DNA of 64,000 nucleotides from assembly GCF_963662255.1 (NCBI RefSeq), contig NC_085046.1, positions 45,957,797-46,021,796 of the forward strand, written 5' to 3'. A program made the position numbers and the translations under genes. Shown in pieces: positions 50,040 through 63,738 of this stretch. A model generated the notes under the pieces. It worked only from the letters and a program-made list of their open reading frames with translations, ran no database searches and was not told where the DNA came from. Each line of letters starts with the position of its first letter. The stretch's first letter is position 1. The DNA comes from Cinclus cinclus (taxonomy: Eukaryota; Chordata; Aves; Passeriformes; Cinclidae).

Positions 50040-51345
50040 TTTTCCCTTTTCTTACTTTTTTCTTTTTTTTTCATTTTTTTTTTTTAATCTGAGCTTGCTT
50101 GTGACCCTTAGAGTGAAAAGAAGACCTTCTGATTCTGTCCACTTCCCTTCAGCTTCATTGTATACTGGGAACCACAGAGAGGACGTCTGAGACTCAAAAC
50201 TTGCACAGCCTTGTATCATGCAATCCCAGCAAGTTTGGTTGACTGGAGAAGGAAGGAAATTCATTGAAGCCCTGACTCCAGGTTCAACCAGCTGATTAGG
50301 AAGCAACATGCCAAAACTTTGAACTAAGTGTAATAATCGTTGACTTAGTGTTAATGAAATTATGACAGACCACTTAGAGTTAAAAATTGTTGGCAGACAG
50401 CAAATATTTTTGTCACATTCTTTTGCTTGTACCTTGGTGGGAAGAGAAAGAAGTAGAGGAAAATAGGAGGGACAAAGCAATATTCTATTGCAGAGAAATG
50501 ATGAAAAGGTTATGCTTGCATCTTAGCAACTATTTTCAAGATTGATGCCTAGCTGGAGGGTAGCTGTTGACTTATGGCAGTATTTGACTGTGGCATTGAA
50601 TTATGTTACTTGGCAACGGTAACACACATTAAGTAGGAATGCAGCACACCTCCTTGGCTGGGCCAGCCTGCATCTCTTTAATCATGCACATCAGCATGTG
50701 AGACAGGTTGGATCTGTGGTTTCTGACAAATTCCTTGTAAAATTTAAGTGCAGGTGCTTCTCACAATATTAAAGATAATTTTAACTATATTTATTATCCA
50801 AAAATACCTGTCGTAACACTGGGAAGACCCTTACTTTTCTTTCAAGAATATGAAACGCTTAGCACATCTGAGCTTATAATGTCTCTTTTCAGGGCACAAG
50901 GCACTGAGTTACCCAGACTCTGAGGATAGAGCTGACCTTTGATGTGCTTTTGCCACTTTACAGGATCTTGTCCTTTCCAGCACAGCTAAGAAGGGAAATG
51001 TTTCTTATAATGTTAAGGTTCTATCGTGGTTTTAATTTTCATTAATAGCAGCCGCTATCTGCATTCAGATATATAAAGAAAGTCACATAAAAAAGAAAAA
51101 TAAAGAACTCACACTAAGAACAGCTGATGTTTACCATTGCCAGTTGGTTCAATGAAACTTCCTCTTTTTACATTGGACTAATTTGCTTAGGTCCTATATT
51201 TTTAAATTTGTTGCCCAAAGTAACAAACAGCAAGCAAGCAAAGCTTTAAAATAAAGTACTGCTCAGAGCAAAAAGGAGAAAATAAGTCCCATGCATCTCT
51301 ATATGAAAGCAGTTAGAGCAGGATCCTTCCACCCACCCATCAGTC
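50040..51345. other. T-rich tract followed by unique noncoding sequence
   Basis: 50048-50086 is a T-dominated tract just outside the LTR. A 142-codon minus-strand frame (50052-50480) ends in a Lys-rich tail encoded by this T tract; no domain is recognised and I do not accept it as a gene. Confidence 0.55.
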
Positions 51346-51349
51346 TCGC

Positions 51350-52270
51350 TGTGATGGGTTCACCTTGGCTGGCTGTCATTTGTCCACCAAGCTGCTCACT
51401 TGTTCCCCATCCTCAGCAGAACAGAAGGAGTAAAACAGATGAAAAAAAGTCCTGGGCTGAGCTAATGACAAGGATGTCACTTACCAACCACTCTCATAGC
51501 TGACTCACCTTGGGGAAAAGCAATTTAATTTATTGCCAGTTAATAACAAAGAAGGATAATGAAAAATTAAACATAATCACCTCCCCCCCACTTCCCACCC
51601 TCAGTCTTCCCAGGCTCAACTTCAGACCCAACTCTTCCACCTCCCCTTCACTCCCCAAGTGTCACATGGGTTTGGGGAATGGGGATTGTGTCCTGTTGAC
51701 TGTAACTGCTCAGCTTGTTCAAGGACAACAGTGTCAGTTTATTCATGGAGGCTATTTTTTTTATAGGGGGGATCAAAATTCGCACGCCTGACCATATAAT
51801 TAGTCGAGGTGCTGCCCAGCTCCTTTGACCAAGCATATGAATGCAGCCTAGGTGAAACCTGATTGGATGTATATCCACTCAGGGGCCAAGCCCCAGGTTT
51901 CCAAGGCAACTGCAGCACAAGCCAAACTTGTACCGCAACAGTTGACAACAATTTTCCTCCTCTTCTCCTTCCTCCTCTCCTGAAATTGTCCCTATTTCAT
52001 ATAGGGTTCCACCTGTAGGAGACAAACCTTCATCACTGTGGATTTTTCCTGTAGGTTGCAGTGCTTCCAGAAGTTTTCTAGCATGAATTGTTTCTAGATA
52101 TCCTATTCTTTGGGAATGGATTACTCCAATGTGGTTCGTCCCCTAAGGGCCACAAGCCCTGCTGGAATGGTCTCTGAGCAGTCTTCAGAAACAGTCCTGG
52201 GAAAGGTGTTGCAACCATGCACCCTTCTGGCTCTCTGCCTTTGGTGGAAAAGACCTGCCTGGAAGGACAA
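51350..52270 (-). mobile_element. Diverged avian ERV LTR, minus strand, with an unmatched central segment
   Basis: The + strand starts TGTGATGGGTTCACCTTGGC. It continues with TTGGGGAAAAGCAATTTAAT, TTTATTGCCAGTTAATAACA and GGGGAATGGGGATTG, in the order of the reverse complement of a GC-rich avian LTR I remember. From about 51960 the repeated CTCC...GTGG...CC pattern resumes (GGCCACAAGCCCTGCTGG). About 200 bp at 51745-51945 does not fit and may be a nested insertion. The right edge is uncertain and no target-site duplication was found. Confidence 0.65.
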
Positions 52271-55200
52271 ATAAGTTGCATCTGACACTTCAGATTGGTT
52301 CAGTGTGACATTTAGGGCTATATAACAAAGCCCCTTGAACAGAAGAGGAGATAAAATTCAGGAGTTTTAAGCACTGACAATTTCAGCAGCTGAGTGTATC
52401 CACATCAGAGTTTAAAATCAGTGGGCAAAGAACATAAGTACCAAAAAAACTTCCACATGTGGAAGAAAAGGGGTATCTTGCCTTTCAAACAAACCTCATT
52501 TGAAAACATTCAAAAACTACTTAGTAGAGTAGCAACCTGAAAGAGGAGGTGAACTTCAGTTGAAATGGAGCAAGGAGTGCAAAGCATTAACATTTCTCTC
52601 TTGTGCCATTGTTTGCACAAACATATAAAGAAAATAAATTCTGACAGACTGGTTTATAACAATGGATTTTGAGGAAATGGAAAAGAAGAGAATCATGACA
52701 AAACATTTACTTTGCATTTGCTTTGCAAAATGAAAAAACTACATAGCAGTTTAATAAAACATAATTTCCATTATAATTAACTAAGCTACATTTGCATTAC
52801 AATACAGTGCAGCTTGAATACTCTGCATATATCCTAAAGATTTCATGTGAAGATCAGCTTTTAATAAACTAAGGTCTAAAGTTCTACAGTTACGCTGAGC
52901 CAAAGTTACATTGCCAAGGCTACTCAGTTGAAGCTTACTGAATGCCATTCCTATTATTCATTAAAAATTACTGTCTTTCATTAGAAGCAAGATTGATCAA
53001 AGCACTTTAAAAATCAGAAATCTAACGATTCAGTCTGAGGAATCAATGTATCAGAATTTCCTGAGCTTTGCTTGCATTATCTCAACAAAAATTGAGTGTG
53101 CCAGTTTAGTTTAGCAAATCAACTCCTTTTTATTTTATTTTTTGTTTACAAAAAAAGAATAAATATTTGTGGTTAAATTCTGGGTGTTTGATTTTATGGA
53201 GATGTTCAGTAAATAAAATAATAGGAGCAAGACAATTGCTGTGACACACTAATTTAAAAAGCCTTTCCACCTCGAGTCAACCAGGAACACAGTGAGCAAA
53301 AGAAAAGAGGGGAGAACCAAAATTCTCCGCAAATTAAATATAATAGTAAAAACCTCATAATAGAAGGTGCTTTTTGAATAAGATTGTTAAGCTAACACAG
53401 GTGGTGGAAAAAAAATCTGTTTGAAAAATATTGGAAATATGATGCGATTAGAATCTATGTGGGTACTTCCTGCTTCTTTTCTGCAGAATGGTATTCCTAT
53501 ATAAGTTTACCTTACCTTAAAATGATCTGCAGTTTGAAACTTCTAAAGAAGAAGACTGGTTAGGAAAAATACTGGAAAGATGATGCTTCATGATATTAGA
53601 TTTACATTGAATTTTAAGTTATTACTAGATACCTTTTAAATTAATGGGAAAAAATGCCTATCTATTCTTAAAATACTGTGCCTTTTTCTGATAATACTGA
53701 TTCCATTGTGCTCTTTCTTACTCTCAGGCTGACTTCTCAGAAAGGAAGACATCAGAATAGGAGAATGAAAACTGACTAACAATACATCTTGTTCTTTGGG
53801 AAAGAGAAGGAAATAAATGGTATTAGACTAGCTACAAAGATAGGGAGAAAAAAACTTCCAGGAATGTACAAAAACCTACAGCAAAATAAAAACAGTTTAA
53901 GAAGTGTTATAAAATTAATCAAACTTTTAATCTTCTTTTTTTAAAAAAGTTTCCGTTAGGTAATAGTTTGTAATTGGAAAATTATTTATTATGGTGTCAA
54001 TTGGCACCAACAGAAAACAATAAAATGTCCTGGTGAAGTAATAGTGCTGTTGTGTTTTGGGGGCAAATTAAAGGTCTTTGATGAAAAGCTTTGCAGCTTA
54101 TACAATTGGTGTGAGTCTTGGGAAAGCAAGATCATACTGAAGTTTTCTTTCCCTGTTCAAAACCCTGTATTTGCCTACTTGCAGTGCTCTTGTGGAAAAC
54201 TCTCTTTGGCCACCAGCAATTGTATAACAGTGACATGATGGCAGGTCAAGCATTAAGAGGTAGGGCTTTCTGATGTCCATGTTGAGATATTTCCCAGTTT
54301 CACAGCTGAGATACCTTCCACAGCTGTCCAAGTACAGAAAGGATTCCCTGTCTCATCCGAAAAAGTGTTATGTCAGAAATGTGCAATAACTGGACTGAGT
54401 GGAGGTGGAGGAGGAAATCTATGATATGCACAGTTTTTCTGCTAGGAGTACATTAAGTGGTATTAAAAGGTGCTTCCAAATATTTAATGGTGAGTTCTGT
54501 TGGATTTCTTGGATGGTTAATTAATATCTCTCTCTACAGTGCCTATTACTGTTTAAAATTCAAGTAGTGTGTTGACTGTAGACAGAGACACTAAGAAAGA
54601 TATATAATTCTAAAATCTAGAGAAAAAAATGTATCCCTGTGTGTCTAAAACCATTTCCATGGACCAGCACTAGAAAAGATGCTGTTATTTTCAGGATGGA
54701 ATTGTCACCCTACTGAATTTATTGGGAAGTTTTCCATATATTTCAGAAGGCCCTTTAGCTTTTTGTTGTTGTTGTTGTTAAAAGATAATTCATATTTTAA
54801 TTCTTGATCTCCTATGATATGCAGATTTTTAAAAAAGGAAAATTAAAAATATCCAAATCCTTGCCCATGAAAAGATCCAGAAGGGTGAGGCAGTTTGCAT
54901 AAAGAGAGAAGACCTAGACAGTGGCATAGATTAAAACAGCTTTTTCTTTGAAAGGAGGCAACAAAGTGGTTATGAAAGGGAATTTGGGTAGTGTAAAATG
55001 CATATTGAAAATGGAGGATTTTCAAATAGAATTTACAACTTGGATATGAACCTGGAAGTTTGCTCTGCTTAGATTTTGACCCAGTATGTGAATGGAAAAG
55101 CTCTAAACTGAGTACATTTGAAGTGAATTGCTAAAGAAAGAAGAGGAATTAGAAAGCATGTGCCTTTCAGTGCAAGACAGAAAAATTCAATAAGTAAGGA

Positions 55201-56978
55201 TTACTGGCCTTCCATACTTTTGCTATCAGCAACATTCCCTGCAAAAAAATAAACAGTTCTATAATGATCTCTAATATTTCTGTGCTCTTTCTGGGTGAAA
55301 ATAGTCAAATATGTACATAGGTTGTGACATTTAAATAAAATGGCACCACATTTAAAATGTATACTGATGTATAGCTGAGGAAAATTACAATAATGTTTTT
55401 CCTACTGGAAAATAAAACACTATTAAATTAAAATCAGATGCATAAGGTATGTCTTACTTACAGGAAGGTAAACTGCTGAGAAGAATGTCACTACACATAG
55501 ATAATTTCAATCCTGTTAGGACTGCCAAACACAGACCATTTTAACAGCTTGCTATAAATAATAAATGGGTGGTAAAAAGCCCCAGATGAGGGCACAACAA
55601 ATCTCATTTTCTTCTCTTTGCAGTCTGCTGTTTTGTGCAGCTGTTCAGAGCATGTAAAAATAGCTACAATGCTGTGTTGTGTTGTACATCACTTCTGTTG
55701 TGTCTTTGTAATGGACTGATCAAAGCACCAACTGGTGGAGAGGTAATGTCTGATAGTTGAAGTATAAATCTTTCTGTTCATTGCAAAAGTGCTTCAGAAT
55801 GCTGTATTGGGTTTTTTACAGGGTTGCAGACAGGTTTCAAGATTTGGTGACTGAAGTCCAACAGATTCGCACACTGAATGAAGCAAACTTTGCTGAAATA
55901 ATTTTAAATTTGGGCTTGTTGTAATTGCAGCTGGAATGAGTTAATTAGAGAAGTACCTAGAATTGCCCTGAATGTATTAGTCTTTAGCTAATTGTTCACA
56001 GGAAACTGAAAACGTGCTAATCCTGCAGCTACTTGGTCTTTATTATTATTTAATAACAATATCACTAATTTCAGCTGATATTGGAATAGCAGACTAAAAG
56101 CCTTCTGAAATTAATTTAATATAAAAGCATAGGGAAAACTCCCAACAGAAATCTTACTTGGAGCCTAATTCTGCTCTGAAATACATCTGTTCTTGCATCT
56201 TTAGGTGTTGTGTCTTTGAGGGGAAAAGGTTGTTCATTTTATATTACACAGAGCAGGATGCACTTTGTTTAATTAAAACCAGAGCAGGAAGGTAATTGCA
56301 AACATTTTCAGGCAGGCTTGTGAAGAACATAATTTTTGCTCCCTTTTAAACTTCATACGAGTTTAAGGAATTCACACATACCAGTGTTCTTCACCTTCTA
56401 AGAGATCAGTGGGAGTACTAAACAAAGCAAAGCTATCAGCAGAGGCTGAAATTCATTGAAGACAGTACACAGCTTAACTGGAAAACTTTTATGAGGTCTT
56501 CAAACTTAAAAATACCAGTTGTCTTACATCAAAGACCAGAAAACATTTTCTCCTTCCGGCCATTTCTCATTTGATTAATAGAATTCTGCTTTATTTCTGT
56601 GCAAAGAAGACTGTGAGCTCAGATTCATTATATAACTGAGTCTGAAACTCATTTTATGACTTAGACTTTGATGCTGACCTCTGCAGCTGCTTGGATTCAC
56701 AGCATTTAAAGAGGTAGTGTGAGTCAAAACACTTTCATTGTGACGATGCTGTCACATTATCATTGACTCAGGCTGGAACTAATTTAATGAATGAGGATGC
56801 TCTCTGTATTGCTTCCCATGGTTTGATATAGTACCTCACATCACCAAAGACCAGCAGCAGAAGCTAGTTTTGCTAAGCTAAAATGTACATATATATGTAT
56901 GTAAATGAAAATTACAAGGAAACCTCTGGTCCCTCTTGAGCAGAGAGCAAACTTCCAGTAACACACAGGAGGTGCTTT
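52271..56978. other. Unique AT-rich noncoding sequence
   Basis: About 4.7 kb without a recognised gene or interspersed repeat. There is a short TTG run at 54764-54779. Open frames are 77 codons or shorter. Confidence 0.55.
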
Positions 56979-56983
56979 TGCAT

Positions 56984-57706
56984 TGTCTTGGTTTGAAAGA
57001 CAGGTGTCTGCTAAGAAAAGCAGGAGCCACTCTTGAAATGGAAAATGTTAACCCCCTCCCTCTAAATTATTATAATTTTGAAATTAAGGTGCTCTCAAGC
57101 AAAGATATGGGACTGCAAATAACAGGTCTTTACTAGGAAAATTAAAATACAGTAATAAAAAAAACAAAACACACAAAAAACACTTACAGAGTCAAAATAC
57201 AACCTGACACCCCATCAGTCAGGGTGTTGGTAGCAGTCCGATTAAATGGTGGCTGTAATCTTCCTGGAGTGACAGATGTAGTTCTATTGGAGCAGTGGTC
57301 CTGTAGAAGGGTGTAGTTTTCCTCTGAAGGTCCAGTGATGATGTGGAAGGGTCTAGTTTTCCTCTGGAATCCACTGGGAAAAGGCTGCCCTGATGTTCCA
57401 AATCTCAAATTTTATGTACGTAGGAAAGTCTTGGCTCCTCCCCCTGGCTGGAGCATCTCACAATGGCATGATGTAATTTTATCAGTCATGCAGTGGGACT
57501 CAATGGCACATTAACAGAAAATATCTTCCTGGAGGAAGGATAGGTGGTGGAAAAGATAAAGATGACTTCCCCTCCCTGGTTTTAACACATGGCCCATTAA
57601 CAGAATATATCACCTCCAGAGATAACAATCACCGTCCTACTTAGTTTCAGCAGATGGTGATTAGAATATATATTTTTGGTTAAATCCTGCTTTGCAAGCT
57701 AAGACA
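56984..57706 (-). mobile_element. Solo LTR of an endogenous retrovirus (mosaic of families A and B), 723 bp
   Basis: It is flanked by a perfect 5-bp target-site duplication TGCAT (56979-56983 and 57707-57711). On the minus strand it runs TG...CA, with a TATA-like CATAAA (57411-57416) and an AGTAAA signal (57129-57134). Its U5 side (56984-57140) matches the ends of the 20.8- and 38.2-kb LTRs, starting with TGTCTTGGTTTGAAAGACAG. Its U3 side matches the 47.5-kb LTR. No internal viral genes are adjacent; the 60-74 codon open frames are chance. Confidence 0.93.
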
Positions 57707-57711
57707 TGCAT

Positions 57712-58104
57712 TTTTCTTAAAAAATGGAAAATACTTAGTGGTTATAGAGGTCTGTCAAGTTATCTGTGGGAAATATCTCAGGCTATGGGGTGTTCTGTAG
57801 ACTCCAGGACATCTAGGCAGCTGATTCATACTGCTGAGATGATAAAAATGTGTGCATCATTAAGGGGTACTCTGAAGAGCCTCAACTCTCCAAGAACAAA
57901 TTAGCATGTCTCTTCAGTCTGGTATAAAGAAACTAGCATGGTTTTTCCTCCATTTTCCTTTTCCTATTACTTTGTACTTAAATTTTACCCTGTAATTAGA
58001 AAAAAATCCCTACCAAAATAGAGGAACCACAAGTCAAGAGACATGTCTCCTATCCTCATGGCAAGACAAATTTATTCCCAAACCCTTCCTGATGGGTGTT
58101 TCAT
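57712..58104. other. Unique noncoding sequence
   Basis: A short interval between the solo LTR and an old CR1. It contains a 70-codon open frame with no recognised product. Confidence 0.5.
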
Positions 58105-58395
58105 TAGCTGAACTAGAAAAACCCCTGGGATGGGTTTACATTACATCCTCAGGCAATCTGTCTCATAGATTGCCATTGCCTTATAACTAGAGAAATTTTT
58201 TTGTCCCTAATGTCAACCTTAAAATTCTTGCTGTGATTTGTGTCCATCATGTCATATCCCTTCTGAGGCTGATGGATTTGAAAACTGGCCCTGTGTCTTT
58301 CTACACTCACTTCCTCTCCTGATTAAACAGTTCTTTTGTGTCCTTGCATAGGCCACATGCCCTAACATTCTAATAATTTTTACTACTACAGGTTT
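58105..58395 (-). mobile_element. Old, diverged CR1 LINE fragment, minus strand
   Basis: The + strand follows the reverse complement of the CR1 3' region. The matching phrases in order are CCCCTGGGATGGGTTTACAT, CAGGCAATCTGTCTCATAG, AGAGAAATTTTTTTGTCCCT, AATGTCAACCTTAAAATTCT and CCTGATTAAACAG. Divergence is high, so the edges and subfamily are uncertain. Confidence 0.62.
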
Positions 58396-61300
58396 TTGTC
58401 TTACATCAGTGAAAAAGTAATTATTTGTTTAAAATAATCGTGATAAATATTGTAAAGACCAGATCCTCATGGCTTGATGAACAAAGCTTTTTTAATGAAA
58501 GTGATGATTATGGAAAATTCTTAGAGAATCTAAGATGGATGCTTAAATGTTATATAAGGCAATACAAATGCTTGCACACACAATACACACAAAGAATTCC
58601 ATCCATATGAAAGCCACAGGCAGTCTGCAAATATAGAGACCAAATGTATAAATTCAATGTTTCATTTCTGATTGTCTTGAATTGTTGCCCTAGAAAGGCA
58701 TAAAAACAGTGAGTAAATAAGAATGGCTTATCTGTAACAGCTCTTACATATATTTAAGTCTCCTAAAGCAGTTTTTCATGAGCAATAGCACTTTAGTGGA
58801 AGGTGCAAAATGAATGCTTACAGGAATGCCACTTATGCAATCTGAAAGGAATGCTATGTGGAGTTTATTTTGTGAGTGATATTTGTTGTTATCAACTGAG
58901 ATGTGCCTATGTGTTTGATGGCTTTATGAATTTCCCTGAAAACATTGTTTATCCTGTAGACTTGGATGGAAATCACCATAAATGTCATCCTCCTTTAGAT
59001 CCTGATTCTGCAGAACATATAAGAACACAATTCTGAATAAAAGCTTCATTTTCACTACTTCAGTAAGAAACATGTGTGCATACCATTAAGCACATATTAA
59101 AGGACATTTGCTAAATCGTGTTATTTTCAGGTAGTTTAATTTATTTTAGCTTTCAGTGATTCAGTGCTGTGTGATTTATTGCTTGTTACAATGCATCTTT
59201 CATCACTACCTGTCCTGCTCCTTTGTTGTTCAGATATGTATTGCTGCTATAAATAATGCTGTTGTGTGAGTATGAAAAAAATTTGCCTCCAGCAACTATC
59301 ATTGTATGCTGTCACAAAGTTTGTGAAGGTTAAAGATTAATGCTTAAATAAGGTACTTAATAATGTTCACATTATATATTATATATCTTCTATGCACTGG
59401 CATTATTTTTTCCTCTTTTGCTAAGGGAAGATATGTTATCGAATAATGATGGTTGCAAAAGCTATTTGAAAACACTGAACAGTTGTTCTCTAGCTGCAAA
59501 TGATTCAGACCTTTAAAGTTTGGACTATTTACTGAAGAGATGACGCACTTGTCTTGCTTTGCTCCAGTCTATTACATAGATTTTCTGGATAGAGAATTCA
59601 TCTTGCTGTGTGCTAATGCTCTGATGCTTACCTACACCTAAAGGAGGGGCTGCAAGTTTTAAGTTTCTTGCAGCTGAGAATACATAAATGTAGCTGAGGA
59701 TTAAGCAGAAATTTTTCCTCTCAGCTCAAGTTTTCTATAGTTTTATTTGTTGACTTTTAAGATCTTTGCTCTAAGCACATCTGTGTCTTCTACATGTGTC
59801 ACAATACATGTGGATCTTACCTGCTGAAAGCAGTGCTCTCTGCTCTCCTAGCTGGGTGTCATATGGACTGATGGGGAACAGCAGTGCAAACTCCTCTTGT
59901 GAATTTATAATTGCTCTGACAAAGCTATTTTATTACTGCACTGAGTACGATCTATAGATGAGAAGATGTTTCCCACAAACTCCTGATTTAGGAGACACTG
60001 TCTTTTATGGAATTGACATCTCAGGGACAGCAAAAAGGATCATTACTGTCTGACAGGCAGAACTTGACAAAACACCTGCTAGTAAAGTAGGAGGTATGAT
60101 TCTCTTTTTATTAAAAAGCAGAGATTTATTTGAAGTGCTGGGTCTCGCACACATCAGGTTTAGTGTCTGTTTTCTGAATCCCAGACAGTTCCAGCAGAAC
60201 CACACCAGAGCTTGCAGTGTTTCTGTTTGAGTTGAGGAAATCAAAATCTCATTAACTTTCGGCTCTCAATAGATAGCTGCTCAGTGAAGACCCCTGTCAG
60301 ACCTTTGGCTTTTCAATTTGTACAGCAGTCTGGAAACATGAAGTGGAAGAATTTGGGCTTGGGGATTGAAGGGAAGAAAGTTTCCATGAGCTAGAAATCC
60401 TGCTTTTAATCTTCCTCCATTTCAAGTTAGGATAATGAAATGTGCCTGTGAAGCAGCTGGAAATACTTGAAGGTGTAGGTATGTCCACGGATACAAGACA
60501 GTGGAAAATTCAATGATATGGAGAGGACTAGTTTTGTATGTGTTACTAGTGTGACTAATACTGTGGTGAGCTTTATGTAATTTGTCAGTTGTGTCCTTCC
60601 TTGAAATTTTGCTGGAACCATCTGGAACCACCAGGATTGGTGTGTCAGTAACCTGCAATCACCTTGAGAAAATCACCTTGCTGTCCTCTGCAACTCTAGG
60701 CTATTTTCTTCTGGTTCAAATGGGCAGCTTGTAGGGCTTCTGTTGGACATACTGAGTATGAGTGCTGTTGCTGATTTTTAGACATCACCAGAGATAGTTG
60801 TCCTTTATCTTTCTCACAGGAAAAACTCATGGGGTACTGCTTTTCCTGCTGTCACTGGTGGTCTGTCAAGCCTCTATTAGCTCTTCAAGGCAACCCATCA
60901 ATGTTTAGCTAGTTTTTGTCCTATGCTGGTTTTGTCCTCAAAATTCCACCTGAGCTTAAAAACAAGCATGATGCCTCACACATAGGGAGCAGCTGATTTC
61001 TGCCTTTTAAAGTGCAGACCCTGTACCATGTGCTTAATTTTCAGAGAATGGAGTTAAAGTGGTCATCTGGAGGGGAAAAAGTGTAACAATACTGCAAAAT
61101 GCTAGAAACTGATCAGCCACTTGCAAACTGCTGTATCCAAAGTCTCTTATCCCTGATTGTGGTAGTGGGCTTCTGGGAAAGTTGGTTTCGGTAGCATCAA
61201 TGTAGTTTACAATAAAGACAGGCCATAGAACAGCTGTGTCTATCGATTTTTTAAAAATAATTTTGGGACAATGATTGTGTGCAAATGATATTTCATCTTG

Positions 61301-63738
61301 TCTCTTCAGGTTGAGGATCAAACTAAGTTTTCACTGTGAAATGGGGGGAAAAGTCACATTTGCTTTGGTCTCCAGAAGAAAGGTAGGTGTCAAGAGGTGA
61401 AGCTTCATTTTAAAGTCATGCTAGTCACAAGCAGCCTTTTTCCCACTGCACAGGTAGGGCATGCACCAAGGCAGACTTTACAATTTACCTCCATGAGTGG
61501 ATTTGGTTTGTTTGCTCCTACAAACAAGTTCCCTGTCCCCAGAGAGTCTGCCCTGCTGCAGCTGAAATCCTGCCTTCAGCAATCAAAAGCAAATGTGTTA
61601 ATTAATGAGGAGTCTTTATGAAGTGAAGTATATCACTAAGAAGTGGCCAGTCAGGCAGTGTGGTCATTTTATAACCTTGCTCCACTAGCAGGTATTACCT
61701 TGGGTGGCTTTCAGGGTGCTCCATGCCATAAAATTAACTGTTGCTCACCTCTTTTCCTTTTAATTGCTGGTGTCAAATTCTTGGGATCACTCTTCCACTT
61801 GAAAGGCAGCAGTAAAGGTGCAGAAATCACTGATAGTTGAACTCATTATTTATCTACTTTATAGTGTTCAGGAGTGACATTCTGTGGTTTAATGGTCTCT
61901 GCTATAAAAAAGCATTTAAAAACCCAGTCACTATGTTGATGCTGCATGTGGTGGCCAAAAACCTTAACCTATCTGTCATTGGAATATAGCTCTAACCTTG
62001 CATGACTGTGTTCCCTAAACTGGGAAACTTGAGCCTGGGGGACACCCAGGACTGGAGGTGAGCTGTGTTACACTGTGGGCAAAGGGGCTGAGCCCAGATG
62101 AGAAAGGTGGGAGGATGTTCCCTCTTTGTTACCAGCTCTTCTTACCCACCAGCTTGGTTGACACCAGGAACAGAAGAGGAGGAAAAATATTCTGTCTCTG
62201 ACCTGAAGTGAAGGGTGTTGCTCTTAAGTGACGACACAAAGATAAGACCTGGGTTCATCTGCAGGCAAAACACTAAGAACCAGTAAGAGACCAATGTGAT
62301 AAAATCTTAATGGTGTTTTTGCTTTCACAAGAAGTGTTCAACTTAGCAAAGACTTCCAGCTAAAATAAAAGGTCACAGAAATTCAACTTCAGCACGTTCT
62401 CAGTGGAATATTTAATTTTCTTAATTTTACAAGTTTTGAAACATTATAGCTTCATCTATAATGAATTACATGCATTTGCAATTAAACTAAAAAAAAAACC
62501 CTGTTACCTGACCTAAAGCAACACACCTGAAAGTTACTGTTTTCATTTCACTGCAAGTGAGCTCATACCTCCTGTCCTCATAGTTTAATAGCACAGTTCC
62601 CAAAAGTAGCAGAGGAGAAAAGGTACAGAAGGTGAAATGCATACCCAGTCTCAGCTAGATGGAGCAATGGATATGCTATGATGTGGTACAGGGTCAGGTT
62701 AATTTTGGGCAGGTACCATAAAGATTTCACTATAACTTATTTAATGTAATTGCTGACCTAGTATCGAGTATCTAGAGAGTCTGGGATGGATTAATAAAAC
62801 ATATATTTTTCTTTTTTTTCCAATTACAAAAAATGGAATGAGAAACTGTACATATATATTATACATATATATAATTTACTGTTCTGTCTTTGAAATCCAA
62901 TCTGACAGTCTGGAGCAGTGATTTTAAATTCACCTATGCCTAATTATTTGATCTTCTCCTTTGACTCTCTCAACCTTCTTCAAACAGAAGAGATTTATCT
63001 TTGGAGAATGCTTGGATTTGAACAGAACAAATTAGATGTTAACAGGACTTTTTAAAAAAATAATTAAAATGCAGGACCAAGTCACACTTCCATACCTTTA
63101 AGAAAACTTTTTTTTACATTAAATATTTAATGCTAGGATATATTCATCTTACAGGATCATGCAGTGACTGTAAAATTGCAGGCCATCAATCCTTTCTTGA
63201 GCTCCTTGAATCTATGATAAACATATGGGCTAAGATTTCCTTATAAAGTTCAGGCAAACACTCCTTGAAGTTGAACCTTGTTTAAGTAAGTAGACCAGAT
63301 CATCCATTTCTGTTCTCTACTCCATCCAAGAGATGCTGTTCCCTGCTATATGAACTATTTAGTGATTACTTGAGTGTGTTCGTCAGGAGTATCACCTGCT
63401 TTTTTTGGCCTTACCCATTCTGTGTTGCAGGACAGAGATCTTGACTACCTGAGCAAAGGACACTGATGCTAATCAAACAGGGCAGCAGATGCTGACAAGC
63501 CTTTGCCTTAGACTTCGTGCATGTTGGGACTGAAGAAATGAGACAGATGAAAGACAAAAAAATCCAGCTAGTGTCCCAGACTTTTAAGGACAGAAACTGT
63601 AAAATCAAGTGTGTAAAGTTCTCCAGTAGAGTCTTTGGATTTGTTTGCTTCTTTAGATTGTACTTTCAGTTTGGTGCTCATTACTTCTTACTTTCCTACA
63701 CTTCTGGTATAGATTATGCACATATTACACAGATTTTT
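58396..63738. other. Unique AT-rich noncoding sequence
   Basis: About 5.3 kb with no gene, LTR or LINE recognised. Open frames are 95 codons or shorter. Short TATA-rich stretches occur near 59371-59389 and 62851-62876. Confidence 0.55.

Noticed and set aside
50052..50480. 142-codon minus-strand frame as a basic protein
   Set aside because: Its Lys-rich C-terminus is just the complement of a T-rich tract, and the remainder resembles nothing known.
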